Positions 23,815 through 31,348 of a stretch of DNA of 36,903 nt are shown here, piece by piece (positions within the stretch are counted from its first letter, which is position 1; each line of letters begins with the position of its first letter). This DNA comes from Hyphomicrobiales bacterium (GTDB lineage: Bacteria > Pseudomonadota > Alphaproteobacteria > Rhizobiales > Xanthobacteraceae): assembly GCA_021323775.1 (NCBI GenBank), contig JAJPKK010000035.1, positions 1-36,903 of the forward strand, read 5' to 3'. The notes beneath the pieces were generated by a model. That model searched no databases and was not told the DNA's origin. It saw nothing but the letters and a program-made list of their open reading frames with translations. Position numbers and translations under genes: made by a program.

Positions 23815-24776
23815 GCACCGCGCTTAGCGTAAACAGGCGAGCGGCGGATCTCGTCGGTGCCTTCGTGGCCGACGCAGCTTCGCTCAGGATCGGCGTCGCG
23901 CGGGGGCCGCTGGGCGAACAGCTGATCGACGCCGGGAGCAGCTTTCCGGGCAGCATCGCGGCGGGACTGCGCATCGCCGAAATCTGCATGGGTGGTGTGG
24001 GCCACGTTGCCCTCCTTCCGGCGGGGACAACGCCGAATTGGCCATGGACCGTTGCAGTGCGCTCGTCCCATCCGGTGATCGCCTGCCTCGCCAGCCAATA
24101 CGCGGGCTGGAGACTTTCACACAAAGCGGCCGATGGTTCGTTCTTCGCGCTGGGCTCTGGCCCGGCGCGCGCGCTCGCCCGGCGCGAGCCGCTTTTCGAG
24201 AAGCTTGGCTACGTCGACCGCGCCGAAAGCGGCGCGCTGGTGCTGGAGTCCGCCGCAGCGCCGCCGCCCCCGGTCGTCGAAAAGATTGCCGATGATTGCG
24301 GGATTTCGCCCGACTCGCTGACGATCATCTTTGCGCCGACCCAGAGCCTTGCCGGCGCGACGCAAATTGTGGCGCGCGCGCTGGAAGTTGCGCTCCACAA
24401 GGCGCTCGAACTCGGCTTCCCGCTCGATCGCATCGTCGACGGCATGGCCGCCGCGCCCCTATGTCCGCCGCATCCCGATTTGGCAACGGCGATGGGGCGC
24501 ACCAATGATGCGATCATCTATGGCGGACAGGTGCATCTCTTCGTATCGGGCGACGCCGCGGCCGCGCAGTCGCTGGCGGAGCGGCTGCCGAGCAAGGGGT
24601 CGCGCGACTACGGGCGGTCGTTCGCGGAACTGTTCGCGAGCGTTAACGGCGACTTTTACGCGATTGATCCGATGCTGTTCAGCCCCGCCAGGGCCATCGT
24701 GACGGCAATTGATGCCGGCGCGACCTTTCGCGCCGGAGAACTGAATCTTGGCCTTCTCGATGCGTCTTTCTCCTGA
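23811..24776 (+). CDS. mch: Methenyl-H4MPT cyclohydrolase Mch
   Basis: This 321-residue enzyme hydrolyses methenyl-H4MPT to formyl-H4MPT in the cytoplasm. It starts MSTALSVNRRAADLVGAFVADAASLRIGV, continues with GLRIAEICMGGVGHV, and has SPDSLTIIFAPTQSLAGATQIVARALEVALHK and APLCPPHPDLATAMGRTNDAIIYGG, all family hallmarks. The ATG at 23811 overlaps the TGA of orf5 (ATGA at 23811-23814). The length is normal. It stands between MtdB and Fhc in the C1 oxidation path. Confidence 0.96.
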   Translation: MSTALSVNRRAADLVGAFVADAASLRIGVARGPLGEQLIDAGSSFPGSIAAGLRIAEICMGGVGHVALLPAGTTPNWPWTVAVRSSHPVIACLASQYAGWRLSHKAADGSFFALGSGPARALARREPLFEKLGYVDRAESGALVLESAAAPPPPVVEKIADDCGISPDSLTIIFAPTQSLAGATQIVARALEVALHKALELGFPLDRIVDGMAAAPLCPPHPDLATAMGRTNDAIIYGGQVHLFVSGDAAAAQSLAERLPSKGSRDYGRSFAELFASVNGDFYAIDPMLFSPARAIVTAIDAGATFRAGELNLGLLDASFS

Positions 24777-25710
24777 AGCGCTCGCGACACAACGGGCAAG
24801 GCGGCACTTCCAGATCGGCCTCGTTGTCGACAACATGGATTGGCATGCGCGTGCGTTATCGCGCGCTCTCACGGCTCTGGGCGCGACGTCGACGCCGATC
24901 AGACTGACGGCGTGCGGCGTTGCGACCTCAAATCCCACGGGCCTGGTGATCGACGGGTTCGGGGCCGGCCTGCCTGACGCCATTCTGGTGCGCAGCATGT
25001 CGGGCGGGAGTTTCGAGGCCGTGACGCTGCGGCTTGGGATCCTCCATGCCGCCCGCGATCTCGGCGTAATGGTTTGCAACGACGCCCGCGCGATCGAGCG
25101 CTGCGTCGACAAGTCGATGACCAGCTTCTTGCTCGCACGCGCCGGCGTGGCGACGCCGCCGGCCTGGGCGGTCGAATCCCGCGAGGCCGCGATCGCCATT
25201 GTGGCCCGCGAGGCCGCCGATGGCCCCCTCGTTCTCAAGCCGCTGTTCGGCTCGCAGGGGCGAGGCCTGCGGCTGATCCGCACGCCGGAGGACGTGCCGG
25301 AGCCGGCCGCCATCAACGGCGTCTATTACCTGCAGCGCTTCGTCGGCGTCGAGCATGACGGCTTTCGCGATTTTCGCCTGCTGGTGTCACAGGGCCGCGT
25401 CATTGCCGCAATGGCGCGGCATTCGTCCGATTGGATCACCAATGTCAAGCGCGGCGCGCGGCCTGTGCCGGTCGTCGCCAACGAGGAAATGCGGGATCTC
25501 GCGCTGCGCGCCGCCGCCGCGGTAGGGACTGCATTTGCGGGCGTGGATATTCTCTATGATTTCGACAACCGCCCCACGGTGCTCGAGGTCAACAGCATGC
25601 CGGCGTGGTCCGGTCTGCAAAAGGTGACATCGTTCGATATTGCCGCCGCCCTTGCGCGCGACATGGTGGCCGCGATGGCGGAACGCATGACGCAAGGATT
25701 GGGCGCGTGA
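24760..25710 (+). CDS. RimK-like ATP-grasp ligase of the H4MPT cluster (Orf7-like)
   Basis: This 316-residue protein is a RimK/MptN-type ATP-grasp ligase. It shows KSMTSFLLARAGVATPPAWAV, the ATP-binding lysine in GPLVLKPLFGSQGRGLRLI, and the metal-binding AGVDILYDFDNRPTVLEVNSMPAWSGLQ. Relatives add glutamate to H4MPT in archaea, and MfnD adds glutamate to tyramine in methanofuran synthesis. It matches orf7 of methylotroph clusters; whether the product is the pterin or the furan cofactor cannot be decided from sequence. The ATG at 24760 lies 17 bases inside the end of mch. Its TGA overlaps the GTG of the next gene. Confidence 0.88.
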   Translation: MRLSPEALATQRARRHFQIGLVVDNMDWHARALSRALTALGATSTPIRLTACGVATSNPTGLVIDGFGAGLPDAILVRSMSGGSFEAVTLRLGILHAARDLGVMVCNDARAIERCVDKSMTSFLLARAGVATPPAWAVESREAAIAIVAREAADGPLVLKPLFGSQGRGLRLIRTPEDVPEPAAINGVYYLQRFVGVEHDGFRDFRLLVSQGRVIAAMARHSSDWITNVKRGARPVPVVANEEMRDLALRAAAAVGTAFAGVDILYDFDNRPTVLEVNSMPAWSGLQKVTSFDIAAALARDMVAAMAERMTQGLGA

Positions 25711-26567
25711 TATCGCGGCGAATCGTCGCTGAGGCGTTTATCGCCGCATGCCGCGACGAACTTGACGCGCCGAAGCCGGGCAACGTTCACATTTACGCGG
25801 GCGGCCACGGCATGACGGCGGCGCAATTCATCGACAGCGCCGCGGCGGCGGCCGATCCGCTGTGTGCGCCCGCCGCGCGCGTCGGGGCGCGCATTCGAGG
25901 CGCAGTCGAGGCGACCATTAACGCCGTCGGCGCCAACACCAATCTCGGCATCGCGCTGCTTTGCGCGCCGTTGGCGGCTGCGGCCGAGTTTGAGGACCTT
26001 GAGCTGCGCGCCGCGCTCGTTCGCGTGCTCGATGGCCTCGATATTCGGGATGCCGACGATGCCTTTGCGGCCATTCGGCGGGCGTCTCCCGCGGGCCTCG
26101 GACGCGCGGAAAGGCACGACGTTTTTGCGCCGGCGCAGGCCACTCTGAAGCAGGCGATGAGCGAAGCCGCCGATCGCGATCGGATCGCCCGGCAATATGC
26201 GACCGCATTCGCCGATGTCTTCGATCTCGGCATGGCGCGTCACGCCGCCGCCGCGGCGCGCTGGTCCGACCCGAAGTGGGCCGCCGTTGCGGTTTATCTC
26301 GGCTTTCTGTCGAAGTTTCCCGACAGCCATATCGTCCGCAAACAGGGCGCCGAGGCTGCGGCGGACGTCTGTCGGGATGCGATGAAATTTGACGCCTTGC
26401 TGTGGTCGGCGCAAGAACCGGCCGATCTGCTTGACAAACTCCTGGAATGGGACGCCGCCCTCAAGGCGCGCGGCATAAATCCCGGCGCCAGCGCCGACCT
26501 GACAGTCGCGACCCTGTTCGGCCGCCGCCTGCAATCTGCCTTGCCGTCCGATCGCAAGAGTGGTTGA
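25707..26567 (+). CDS. CitG/MdcB-like triphosphoribosyl-dephospho-CoA synthase family protein
   Basis: This 286-residue protein belongs to the CitG/MdcB family: APKPGNVHIYAGGHGMTAAQF near the N-terminus, GANTNLGIALLCAPLA, and the C-terminal INPGASADLTVATLF. CitG joins the ribose of ATP to dephospho-CoA through an alpha-glycosidic bond while releasing adenine. There is no citrate lyase or malonate decarboxylase gene here. Its place between orf7 and fae suggests it serves H4MPT synthesis, whose side chain also contains an alpha-linked ribose phosphate. The GTG at 25707 overlaps the orf7 stop (GTGA), so it is coupled to it. The actual substrate is unknown. Confidence 0.88.
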   Translation: MISRRIVAEAFIAACRDELDAPKPGNVHIYAGGHGMTAAQFIDSAAAAADPLCAPAARVGARIRGAVEATINAVGANTNLGIALLCAPLAAAAEFEDLELRAALVRVLDGLDIRDADDAFAAIRRASPAGLGRAERHDVFAPAQATLKQAMSEAADRDRIARQYATAFADVFDLGMARHAAAAARWSDPKWAAVAVYLGFLSKFPDSHIVRKQGAEAAADVCRDAMKFDALLWSAQEPADLLDKLLEWDAALKARGINPGASADLTVATLFGRRLQSALPSDRKSG

Positions 26568-26710
26568 CTGACACCAGCGGGAGTAAGTTTCCGCCGCTAT
26601 CTGGCTAACCGGTCCGGCGCTTTCTGCCGGGCGCTGACAACAAGGATAGACGAGGTACGCCGGCCGGACCTCCGGCGCGGTAACGTCACAAAATTCCTCG
26701 CAAGGGAGAG
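26568..26710. promoter_or_regulatory. Gap upstream of fae, likely its own promoter
   Basis: A 143-bp gap separates the CitG-like gene from fae, far larger than others in this operon. Fae is usually made in very large amounts, so a separate promoter is probable. GC-rich inverted sequences (for example CCGGTCCGGCG and CGCCGGCCGGACC) lie here, but I could not fix promoter boxes. Confidence 0.4.
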
Positions 26711-26716
26711 ATGGCC

Positions 26717-27223
26717 ATGCCAGTAATCAATGGGCTCTGCGTCGGTGAGTCACTCGTGGGGGAAGGCAACGAGGTTGCCCACATCGACCTTATCATGGGT
26801 CCGCGCGGCAGCGCCGCCGAGCAGGCGTTCGCAAATTGTCTGACCAACAATAAGGATGGTTTCACGTCGCTTTTGGCGGTGGTGGCGCCAAACCTGCTGT
26901 GCAAACCCGCAACCGTCCTCTTCAACAAGGTGACAATCAAAGGCGCCAAGCAGGCAGTGCAGATGTTCGGGCCGGCCCAGCATGCGGTCGCCAAGGCGGT
27001 GGCGGATAGCGTCGCGGAAGGAATCATTCCGCAGTCCGAGGCGGACGATCTCTTCATCTGCGTCGGCGTGTTCATCCATTGGGAGGCGGCCGACGACAAG
27101 AAGATCCAGGACTTCAACTACCGGGCGACCAAGGAGGCGATCGCCCGCGCCGTCAGAGGAGAGCCGAAAGCTGCGGAAGTGGTGGCGAAACGCGACCAGG
27201 TGAAGCATCCGTTTGCGGCCTAG
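26717..27223 (+). CDS. fae: Formaldehyde-activating enzyme Fae
   Basis: This 168-residue enzyme condenses formaldehyde with H4MPT to methylene-H4MPT, the entry step of the pathway. [25 protein letters not shown] holds the catalytic histidine (H22 from this start). [69 protein letters not shown] and HPFAA at the C-terminus are nearly invariant in Fae. The ATG at 26717 has AGGGAG eight bases upstream; another ATG at 26711 is closer to it than usual. It appears to be a true Fae, not one of the Fae-like homologues, since the catalytic region and length are complete. Confidence 0.97.
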   Translation: MPVINGLCVGESLVGEGNEVAHIDLIMGPRGSAAEQAFANCLTNNKDGFTSLLAVVAPNLLCKPATVLFNKVTIKGAKQAVQMFGPAQHAVAKAVADSVAEGIIPQSEADDLFICVGVFIHWEAADDKKIQDFNYRATKEAIARAVRGEPKAAEVVAKRDQVKHPFAA

Positions 27224-27277
27224 GGCGCATATCCGGACAAGGGCGCGTTTCGGCCATACCGAGCCACTTGCAGCCAT

Positions 27278-28051
27278 TTATTCGGAGTCATGGCCGGGCT
27301 TGTCGCCCCCGGAGTTGATCCGGGGGCCGTCCACGTCCTTCCCCTTGAAGTCCTTCCCCTTGAAGCATGCGAGATCGTCGCCGCGAAGGCGGCCGTCATG
27401 AAGACTGCTGGCGATAAGCGCGCCGGCAATTCCTTCGCGCTTGAGCGCAAGGAGATCGGCGCGGTCGCGGACGCCGCCAGCGGCATAGATCTGTCGAGCC
27501 TGCGCGATGTCGCGAACTGCGCGCAGCCGATCAAGATCGGGCCCGGCGCCGCTGCCGACCCGCCCCAGCGTCATGACGATCAGCCTTTGGGGCCAGGACT
27601 TAACCTCGGTGAGCAGCGCCGGCGGCCCCTGAAACGCCTGTTCGCGAAAATCAAGCGACAGCACGACGCGGTCGTGTGCGGACACGCCCTGCGCCAGCCT
27701 TGTGTCTCGCTGGCTCTCGCTGCCAACAACCAGGTGACCCAACCCTGCTTCGAGCCAGCTTAAGGCCGCGGACAGGTCGGCAACGCCGTTATCCACCCAG
27801 AACGCCGCCGCTGGAAATGCGGCTTTCAGGCGCCGCAGCGTCACGTCATTGTCTCCCGTGTCCATGATGGCATCGAGATCGGCAATGTAGAAGGTTTTGA
27901 AAGGATAAACCGAGCAGAAGCCCCGCATCACGTCGACAGGGTCGCTGGTGGGGGACAGAGCCGATTCGAGCGGCCGATATTGGTCGCGCTCACCCCTGCG
28001 GGCGCGCACGACGATTCCGCCTCGCAGATCGAGCACCGGAATGATATCCAT
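27278..28051 (-). CDS. HisA/HisF-related TIM-barrel protein of the H4MPT cluster
   Basis: This 257-residue protein resembles HisA: MDIIPVLDLRGGIVVRARRGERDQYRPLES at the N-terminus, FYIADLDAIMD, and IYAAGGVRDRADLLALKREGIAGALIASSLHDG at the end. No histidine genes are nearby. HisA-like proteins occur among the genes linked to H4MPT in methylotrophs, with no settled function. It diverges from the mfnF-like gene across 54 bp. The last 27 residues are unlike HisA: they contain FKGKDFKGKD, produced by a 15-bp tandem duplication, and run into a dispersed repeat. The natural end of the fold is near residue 230, so the tail looks like an extension by repeat invasion. Confidence 0.85.
   Translation of the reverse strand: MDIIPVLDLRGGIVVRARRGERDQYRPLESALSPTSDPVDVMRGFCSVYPFKTFYIADLDAIMDTGDNDVTLRRLKAAFPAAAFWVDNGVADLSAALSWLEAGLGHLVVGSESQRDTRLAQGVSAHDRVVLSLDFREQAFQGPPALLTEVKSWPQRLIVMTLGRVGSGAGPDLDRLRAVRDIAQARQIYAAGGVRDRADLLALKREGIAGALIASSLHDGRLRGDDLACFKGKDFKGKDVDGPRINSGGDKPGHDSE
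27286..27364. repeat. Dispersed palindrome and 15-bp tandem duplication in a coding tail
   Basis: TCATGGCCGGGCTTGTC is followed by a perfect inverted repeat CCCCCGGA (27306-27313) and TCCGGGGG (27319-27326) around GTTGA. Then a 15-bp unit, GTCCTTCCCCTTGAA, occurs twice in tandem (27335-27364). The duplication encodes two FKGKD units at the end of the HisA-like protein. The GGCCGGGCTTG part is akin to a repeat at 35224-35319. Confidence 0.65.
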
Positions 28052-28105
28052 CGAACCTCTCCGCCGCAGGTGATTTCAGTAGATTCGGACGGCGCGCGAG
28101 GCAAC
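28052..28105. promoter_or_regulatory. Short divergent promoter region
   Basis: Only 54 bp separate the starts of the HisA-like (minus) and mfnF-like (plus) genes, so their promoters must overlap them or each other. GAGG lies just upstream of the ATG at 28106. No operator could be recognised. Confidence 0.35.
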
Positions 28106-29128
28106 ATGAGCATTGTGATTGGTTGGGACATCGGCGGCGTCCACCTCAAAGCTGCGCGCGCCGAGTCCGGCCGCATCGTCAAGGCGGTCCAAGTCGCATC
28201 CCCGCTGCGCGGCGGGGTGGAGCGCCTCGCTGAGGCGTTCAACCGGGCAAGAGCCGACCTGGGTGCGGCCGAGCGCCACGTCGTCACGATGACGGGCGAA
28301 CTCGCCGACACCTTCCCCTCGCGCCCCGAAGGCGTTGAGCATCTTGCCATGCTCGCGGCGCACAAGCTCAACGGAACGCCGGTATCCATCTATGCAGGAC
28401 CGGCCGGATATGTTCGCCCCGAGGAGGCGCGCGAGCACGCAGGCCTGGTGGCATCGGCCAATTGGCACGCCTGCGCCTCCTTTATCGCCTCCCGCTGCCC
28501 CAATGCCCTCCTGATCGATATGGGCTCGACCACGACTGACATTGTGCCGGTCATCGACGGCAAAGTGGCGGCGCGCGGCTACACGGACGCACAGCGGCTT
28601 GGCACGGGCGAGCTTGTGTACGCCGGGCTGGTGCGAAGCTTCATCATGGCCTGCGCCGACCGCGCGCCGTTCAAAGGGGCCTGGACGCCGTTGATCAACG
28701 AGAATTTCGCCAATATGGCCGACGTCTACCGCATTCTCGGCACTTTGCCCGCGGAGGCCGACCTGATGGCGACGGCGGACGGCCGCGAGAAGACGCGCGA
28801 AGGCTCCCAGGCGCGGCTCGCCCGCATGGTCGGCGCTGACGATGCCGACGCCGACGATCGGGCTTGGATGGCGCTGGCGCAGTGGTTTGCGGAGATGCAG
28901 ATGCGCCGCGTCATCGACGCCGTCATGCTGGCCGACTCGGAACATCTGCTCCCGGCCAACGCGCCGGTGGTCGGCGCCGGGATCGGCGCGCATGTTGTGA
29001 GCGAGATCACGCGGCGCTTAGGCCGCAGCTATGTGGGCTTCGATGCGCTTCTGGACGCGATGCCGCAGGCCCGCGCCGCCGCATCGCAATGCGCTCCCGC
29101 GGCGGCCCTTGCACTCCTGAACTCGTGA
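28106..29128 (+). CDS. H4MPT-linked C1 pathway protein, probable MfnF
   Basis: This 340-residue protein has an actin/hydantoinase-like ATPase fold: VIGWDIGGVHLKAARAESGRI at the N-terminus, LLIDMGSTTTDIVPVIDGKV in the middle, and APVVGAGIGAHVVSEITRRLG near the end. The family was long called a probable H4MPT-linked C1 transfer protein. Its methanogen relative MfnF joins the furan diphosphate to the tyramine-glutamate part of methanofuran, and I believe this gene belongs to that family. With MfnE and MfnB in the window it would make much of methylofuran. The ATG at 28106 has GAGG upstream and starts the family domain. No methyl- or formyl-transfer motif was seen. Confidence 0.85.
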   Translation: MSIVIGWDIGGVHLKAARAESGRIVKAVQVASPLRGGVERLAEAFNRARADLGAAERHVVTMTGELADTFPSRPEGVEHLAMLAAHKLNGTPVSIYAGPAGYVRPEEAREHAGLVASANWHACASFIASRCPNALLIDMGSTTTDIVPVIDGKVAARGYTDAQRLGTGELVYAGLVRSFIMACADRAPFKGAWTPLINENFANMADVYRILGTLPAEADLMATADGREKTREGSQARLARMVGADDADADDRAWMALAQWFAEMQMRRVIDAVMLADSEHLLPANAPVVGAGIGAHVVSEITRRLGRSYVGFDALLDAMPQARAAASQCAPAAALALLNS

Positions 29129-29169
29129 GGGAAAAGTGGTTTGACTGAGGAGCAGTGGTTCGGGATGAT

Positions 29170-29218
29170 GGGCACATACAAGACGATGAGCACATACAAG
29201 ACGATGAGCACATACAAG
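29170..29218. repeat. 18-bp tandem repeat in the leader of the second PQQ dehydrogenase
   Basis: The unit GAGCACATACAAGACGAT occurs twice in full (29170-29187 with one change, then 29188-29205) and once more in part (29206-29218). It ends 12 bp before the start codon, next to the Shine-Dalgarno AAGGAG. An in-frame reading would add TYKTMS repeats to the protein, but that start lacks a signal peptide. It could affect leader length, RNA folding or expression. Confidence 0.75.
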
Positions 29219-29230
29219 GGGAAGGAGCAC

Positions 29231-30985
29231 ATGTCCGCACATCGCTATGCCAAGTCATCAATGTTTGCCCTGGCGTCGCTGCTGCTCGCCGGCGCTTCGG
29301 CATTCGCGCAGGGCGTCGATCCGACACGAAACCTGACGCCGGTGACCGACGCGATGCTGCGCAATCCGCCGGCCCCCGACTGGCTGATGTGGCGGCGCAC
29401 GTTTGACGGTTATGGTTACAGCCCGCTCGACCAGATCAACAAAAGCAACGTCAAGGATCTCCAGGTGGCGTGGACGTGGTCGCTGGTCCCGGGCGCCACG
29501 GAGACGACGCCGATCGTACACGACGGCGTGCTCTATATCTTCAACTACGGCAACAAGATTCAGGCGCTCAACGCCGCGACCGGCGACCTGATCTGGGAAT
29601 ACAAGCGCGATTTGCCGGCCAAGCTGATCGCCGACACCATCAATCTCTCCTCGCGCAACATGGCGATCTATGAAGGCATGCTGATCGCTGCGACCTCCGA
29701 CGCCAACCTGATTGCGCTCGACGCCAAAACCGGCAAGCTGGTGTGGGAGCACGCCACGGCCGACTGGACCAAGGGCTGGCGCTATACGGGCGGCCCTTTC
29801 ATTGTTAATGGCAAGATCATCCAGGGCATGACCGGCTGCGGCAACGCAGAGCCGGGCGGCTGCTTCATCACCGGGCACGACGCCAAGACCGGCGCCGAGC
29901 TGTGGCGCGTGCACACGATCGCGCATCCCGGCGACCCGAACTTCGACACCTGGAACGGCCTGCCGCTCGAAAGCCGCTTCGGCGCCTCGGCGTGGATTAC
30001 CGGCAGCTACGATCCCGAGCAGAACCTCGTGTTCTACGGCACTGGCCAACCCTATCCGTGGATCGCCGAAATGCGCGGCACGCTGCCGAAAAAGCCGGGC
30101 CTGAAGACCAATGCGATGTATTCGGATTCGACCCTCGCGATCAATCCTGATACCGGGAAGATGCAGTGGTACCACCAGCATCTCGAGGACGACACCTGGG
30201 ATCTCGACTACGTCTATGAGCGCATGCTGGTCGACCTTCCGGTCAATGGCGAAACGCGCAAAGCCGTGGTGACCAGCGGCAAGCTCGGAATCATCGAGGC
30301 GCTTGACCGCACCAACGGCCAATGGCTGTGGCACAAGGAGACGGTGCCGCAGAACGTGGTGGCTGCAATCGATCCGAAGACCGGCGAGAAGACCATCAAC
30401 GTCGCAGCGATCCCGCATATCGGTCAGACCACCGTCAACTGTCCGTCCGATCCGGGCGGCCGCGGCTGGCCGGCGACCGCCTACAATCCGCAAACCGGCA
30501 TCCTCTACATGCCGCTCAACGAGTACTGCTCGAACACCACGCCGACGCCGCTCGATCCGGGCCAGGCCTATACGGGCGGCGGCCGCGCCGTCTTCGCCCG
30601 CACAAAGGTTCCGGGCAGCGACGGCAATATCGGGCGTGTTGACGCCATCAGGCTCGCGGACCGCTCGCAGGTGTGGTCCTATCGGCAGCACGCGCCCAAC
30701 ACCAGCGCAGTGCTGCCGACCGGCGGCGGCCTCGTGTTCTCGGGCGACATCGACCGCTATTTCAAGGCTTTCGACGATGCGACCGGCAAGGTGCTGTGGC
30801 AGGTGCGCACCAACAACATGGTGAACTCGTTCCCGGTCACCTACAGCGTCAACGGCAAGCAATATGTGGCGGTCGCAGCCGGCAGCGGATCGGGGCTCGG
30901 GCGTTCACTGTCCACGCTCGTTCCGGAGATGAAGAACCCGGACGGCGGGTCGACGTTGTGGGTCTTTGCGCTGCCGGAGAGGTGA
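29231..30985 (+). CDS. Second PQQ-dependent alcohol dehydrogenase, divergent lanthanide-type
   Basis: This 584-residue secreted quinoprotein has a signal peptide (SSMFALASLLLAGASAFA/QG) and the propeller of PQQ alcohol dehydrogenases. The catalytic region EDDTWDLDYVYE keeps the catalytic aspartate (D324) and the second aspartate (D326) of lanthanide enzymes. Yet it has no vicinal cysteine pair; where XoxF has an asparagine ligand (GSGNP) it reads GTGQP, and lysine replaces the active-site arginine (SGKLGIIEALDR). C203 and C211 in GCGNAEPGGCFITGHDAKTG may form a disulfide. So it is not XoxF or MxaF; substrate and metal are unknown. The ATG at 29231 has AAGGAG upstream. It follows the mfnF-like gene by about 100 bp. 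No cytochrome domain is fused. Confidence 0.92.
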   Translation: MSAHRYAKSSMFALASLLLAGASAFAQGVDPTRNLTPVTDAMLRNPPAPDWLMWRRTFDGYGYSPLDQINKSNVKDLQVAWTWSLVPGATETTPIVHDGVLYIFNYGNKIQALNAATGDLIWEYKRDLPAKLIADTINLSSRNMAIYEGMLIAATSDANLIALDAKTGKLVWEHATADWTKGWRYTGGPFIVNGKIIQGMTGCGNAEPGGCFITGHDAKTGAELWRVHTIAHPGDPNFDTWNGLPLESRFGASAWITGSYDPEQNLVFYGTGQPYPWIAEMRGTLPKKPGLKTNAMYSDSTLAINPDTGKMQWYHQHLEDDTWDLDYVYERMLVDLPVNGETRKAVVTSGKLGIIEALDRTNGQWLWHKETVPQNVVAAIDPKTGEKTINVAAIPHIGQTTVNCPSDPGGRGWPATAYNPQTGILYMPLNEYCSNTTPTPLDPGQAYTGGGRAVFARTKVPGSDGNIGRVDAIRLADRSQVWSYRQHAPNTSAVLPTGGGLVFSGDIDRYFKAFDDATGKVLWQVRTNNMVNSFPVTYSVNGKQYVAVAAGSGSGLGRSLSTLVPEMKNPDGGSTLWVFALPER

Positions 30986-31348
30986 GGTTGCAATGGCACG
31001 GTTCAGGCGCGCGTTCGCGCGTGCCTGAACTTAGGAAAGCGGCAACATTGCGGGCTTATCGTCCGATGGGCGACCTGAGTCTCGTGGCCTCGGCCCGACG
31101 CCCCCGACCGCGCGCCGACTTCCGAAAGAAACCTCTGGACCGCACTCCGGAACCTCTGCCTTGGGCCAACGGCGGACCAAGACGAAAGCAACGGCCAACC
31201 TCAATCCGGCAAACGTCGTTTTGATTGTGCTTTGATCGATGCGTCACGCAGGCGAGGGATCCGCCCTCTCCGTGCTTCCAATCGCGCGGGCAACTGCGGT
31301 ACGATGTTCGCGGCTGCAAGCGACAGCTCTCGCCTGAGAACATCAAAA
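30986..31348. other. Intergenic region after the second PQQ dehydrogenase
   Basis: The stretch contains the hairpin at 31001-31030 and little else that can be read. A 183-codon open frame overlapping it has a random, arginine-rich translation and no start signal. The region before 31349 probably holds the promoter of the next gene. Confidence 0.4.
31001..31030 (+). terminator. Hairpin downstream of the second PQQ dehydrogenase
   Basis: GTTCAGGCGCGCG (31001-31013) and CGCGTGCCTGAAC (31018-31030) pair over 13 bp, with one G-U, around a TTCG tetraloop, 16 bp past the stop codon. It is a strong stem but lacks a T-run, so it may act as an mRNA 3' end stabiliser or a weak terminator. Confidence 0.5.

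Noticed and set aside
29170-29218. CRISPR-like array
   Set aside because: Direct tandem units of 18 bp without spacers; not a CRISPR array.
29141-29230. An extended start for the second PQQ dehydrogenase including the tandem repeat
   Set aside because: It would put TYKTMS repeats before the signal peptide and lacks a good Shine-Dalgarno; the ATG at 29231 has AAGGAG.
29258-30862. A 534-codon open frame on the minus strand, antisense to the second PQQ dehydrogenase
   Set aside because: It is a GC-driven shadow: the plus-strand gene has signal peptide, motifs and full family length, while the antisense translation has no recognisable domain.
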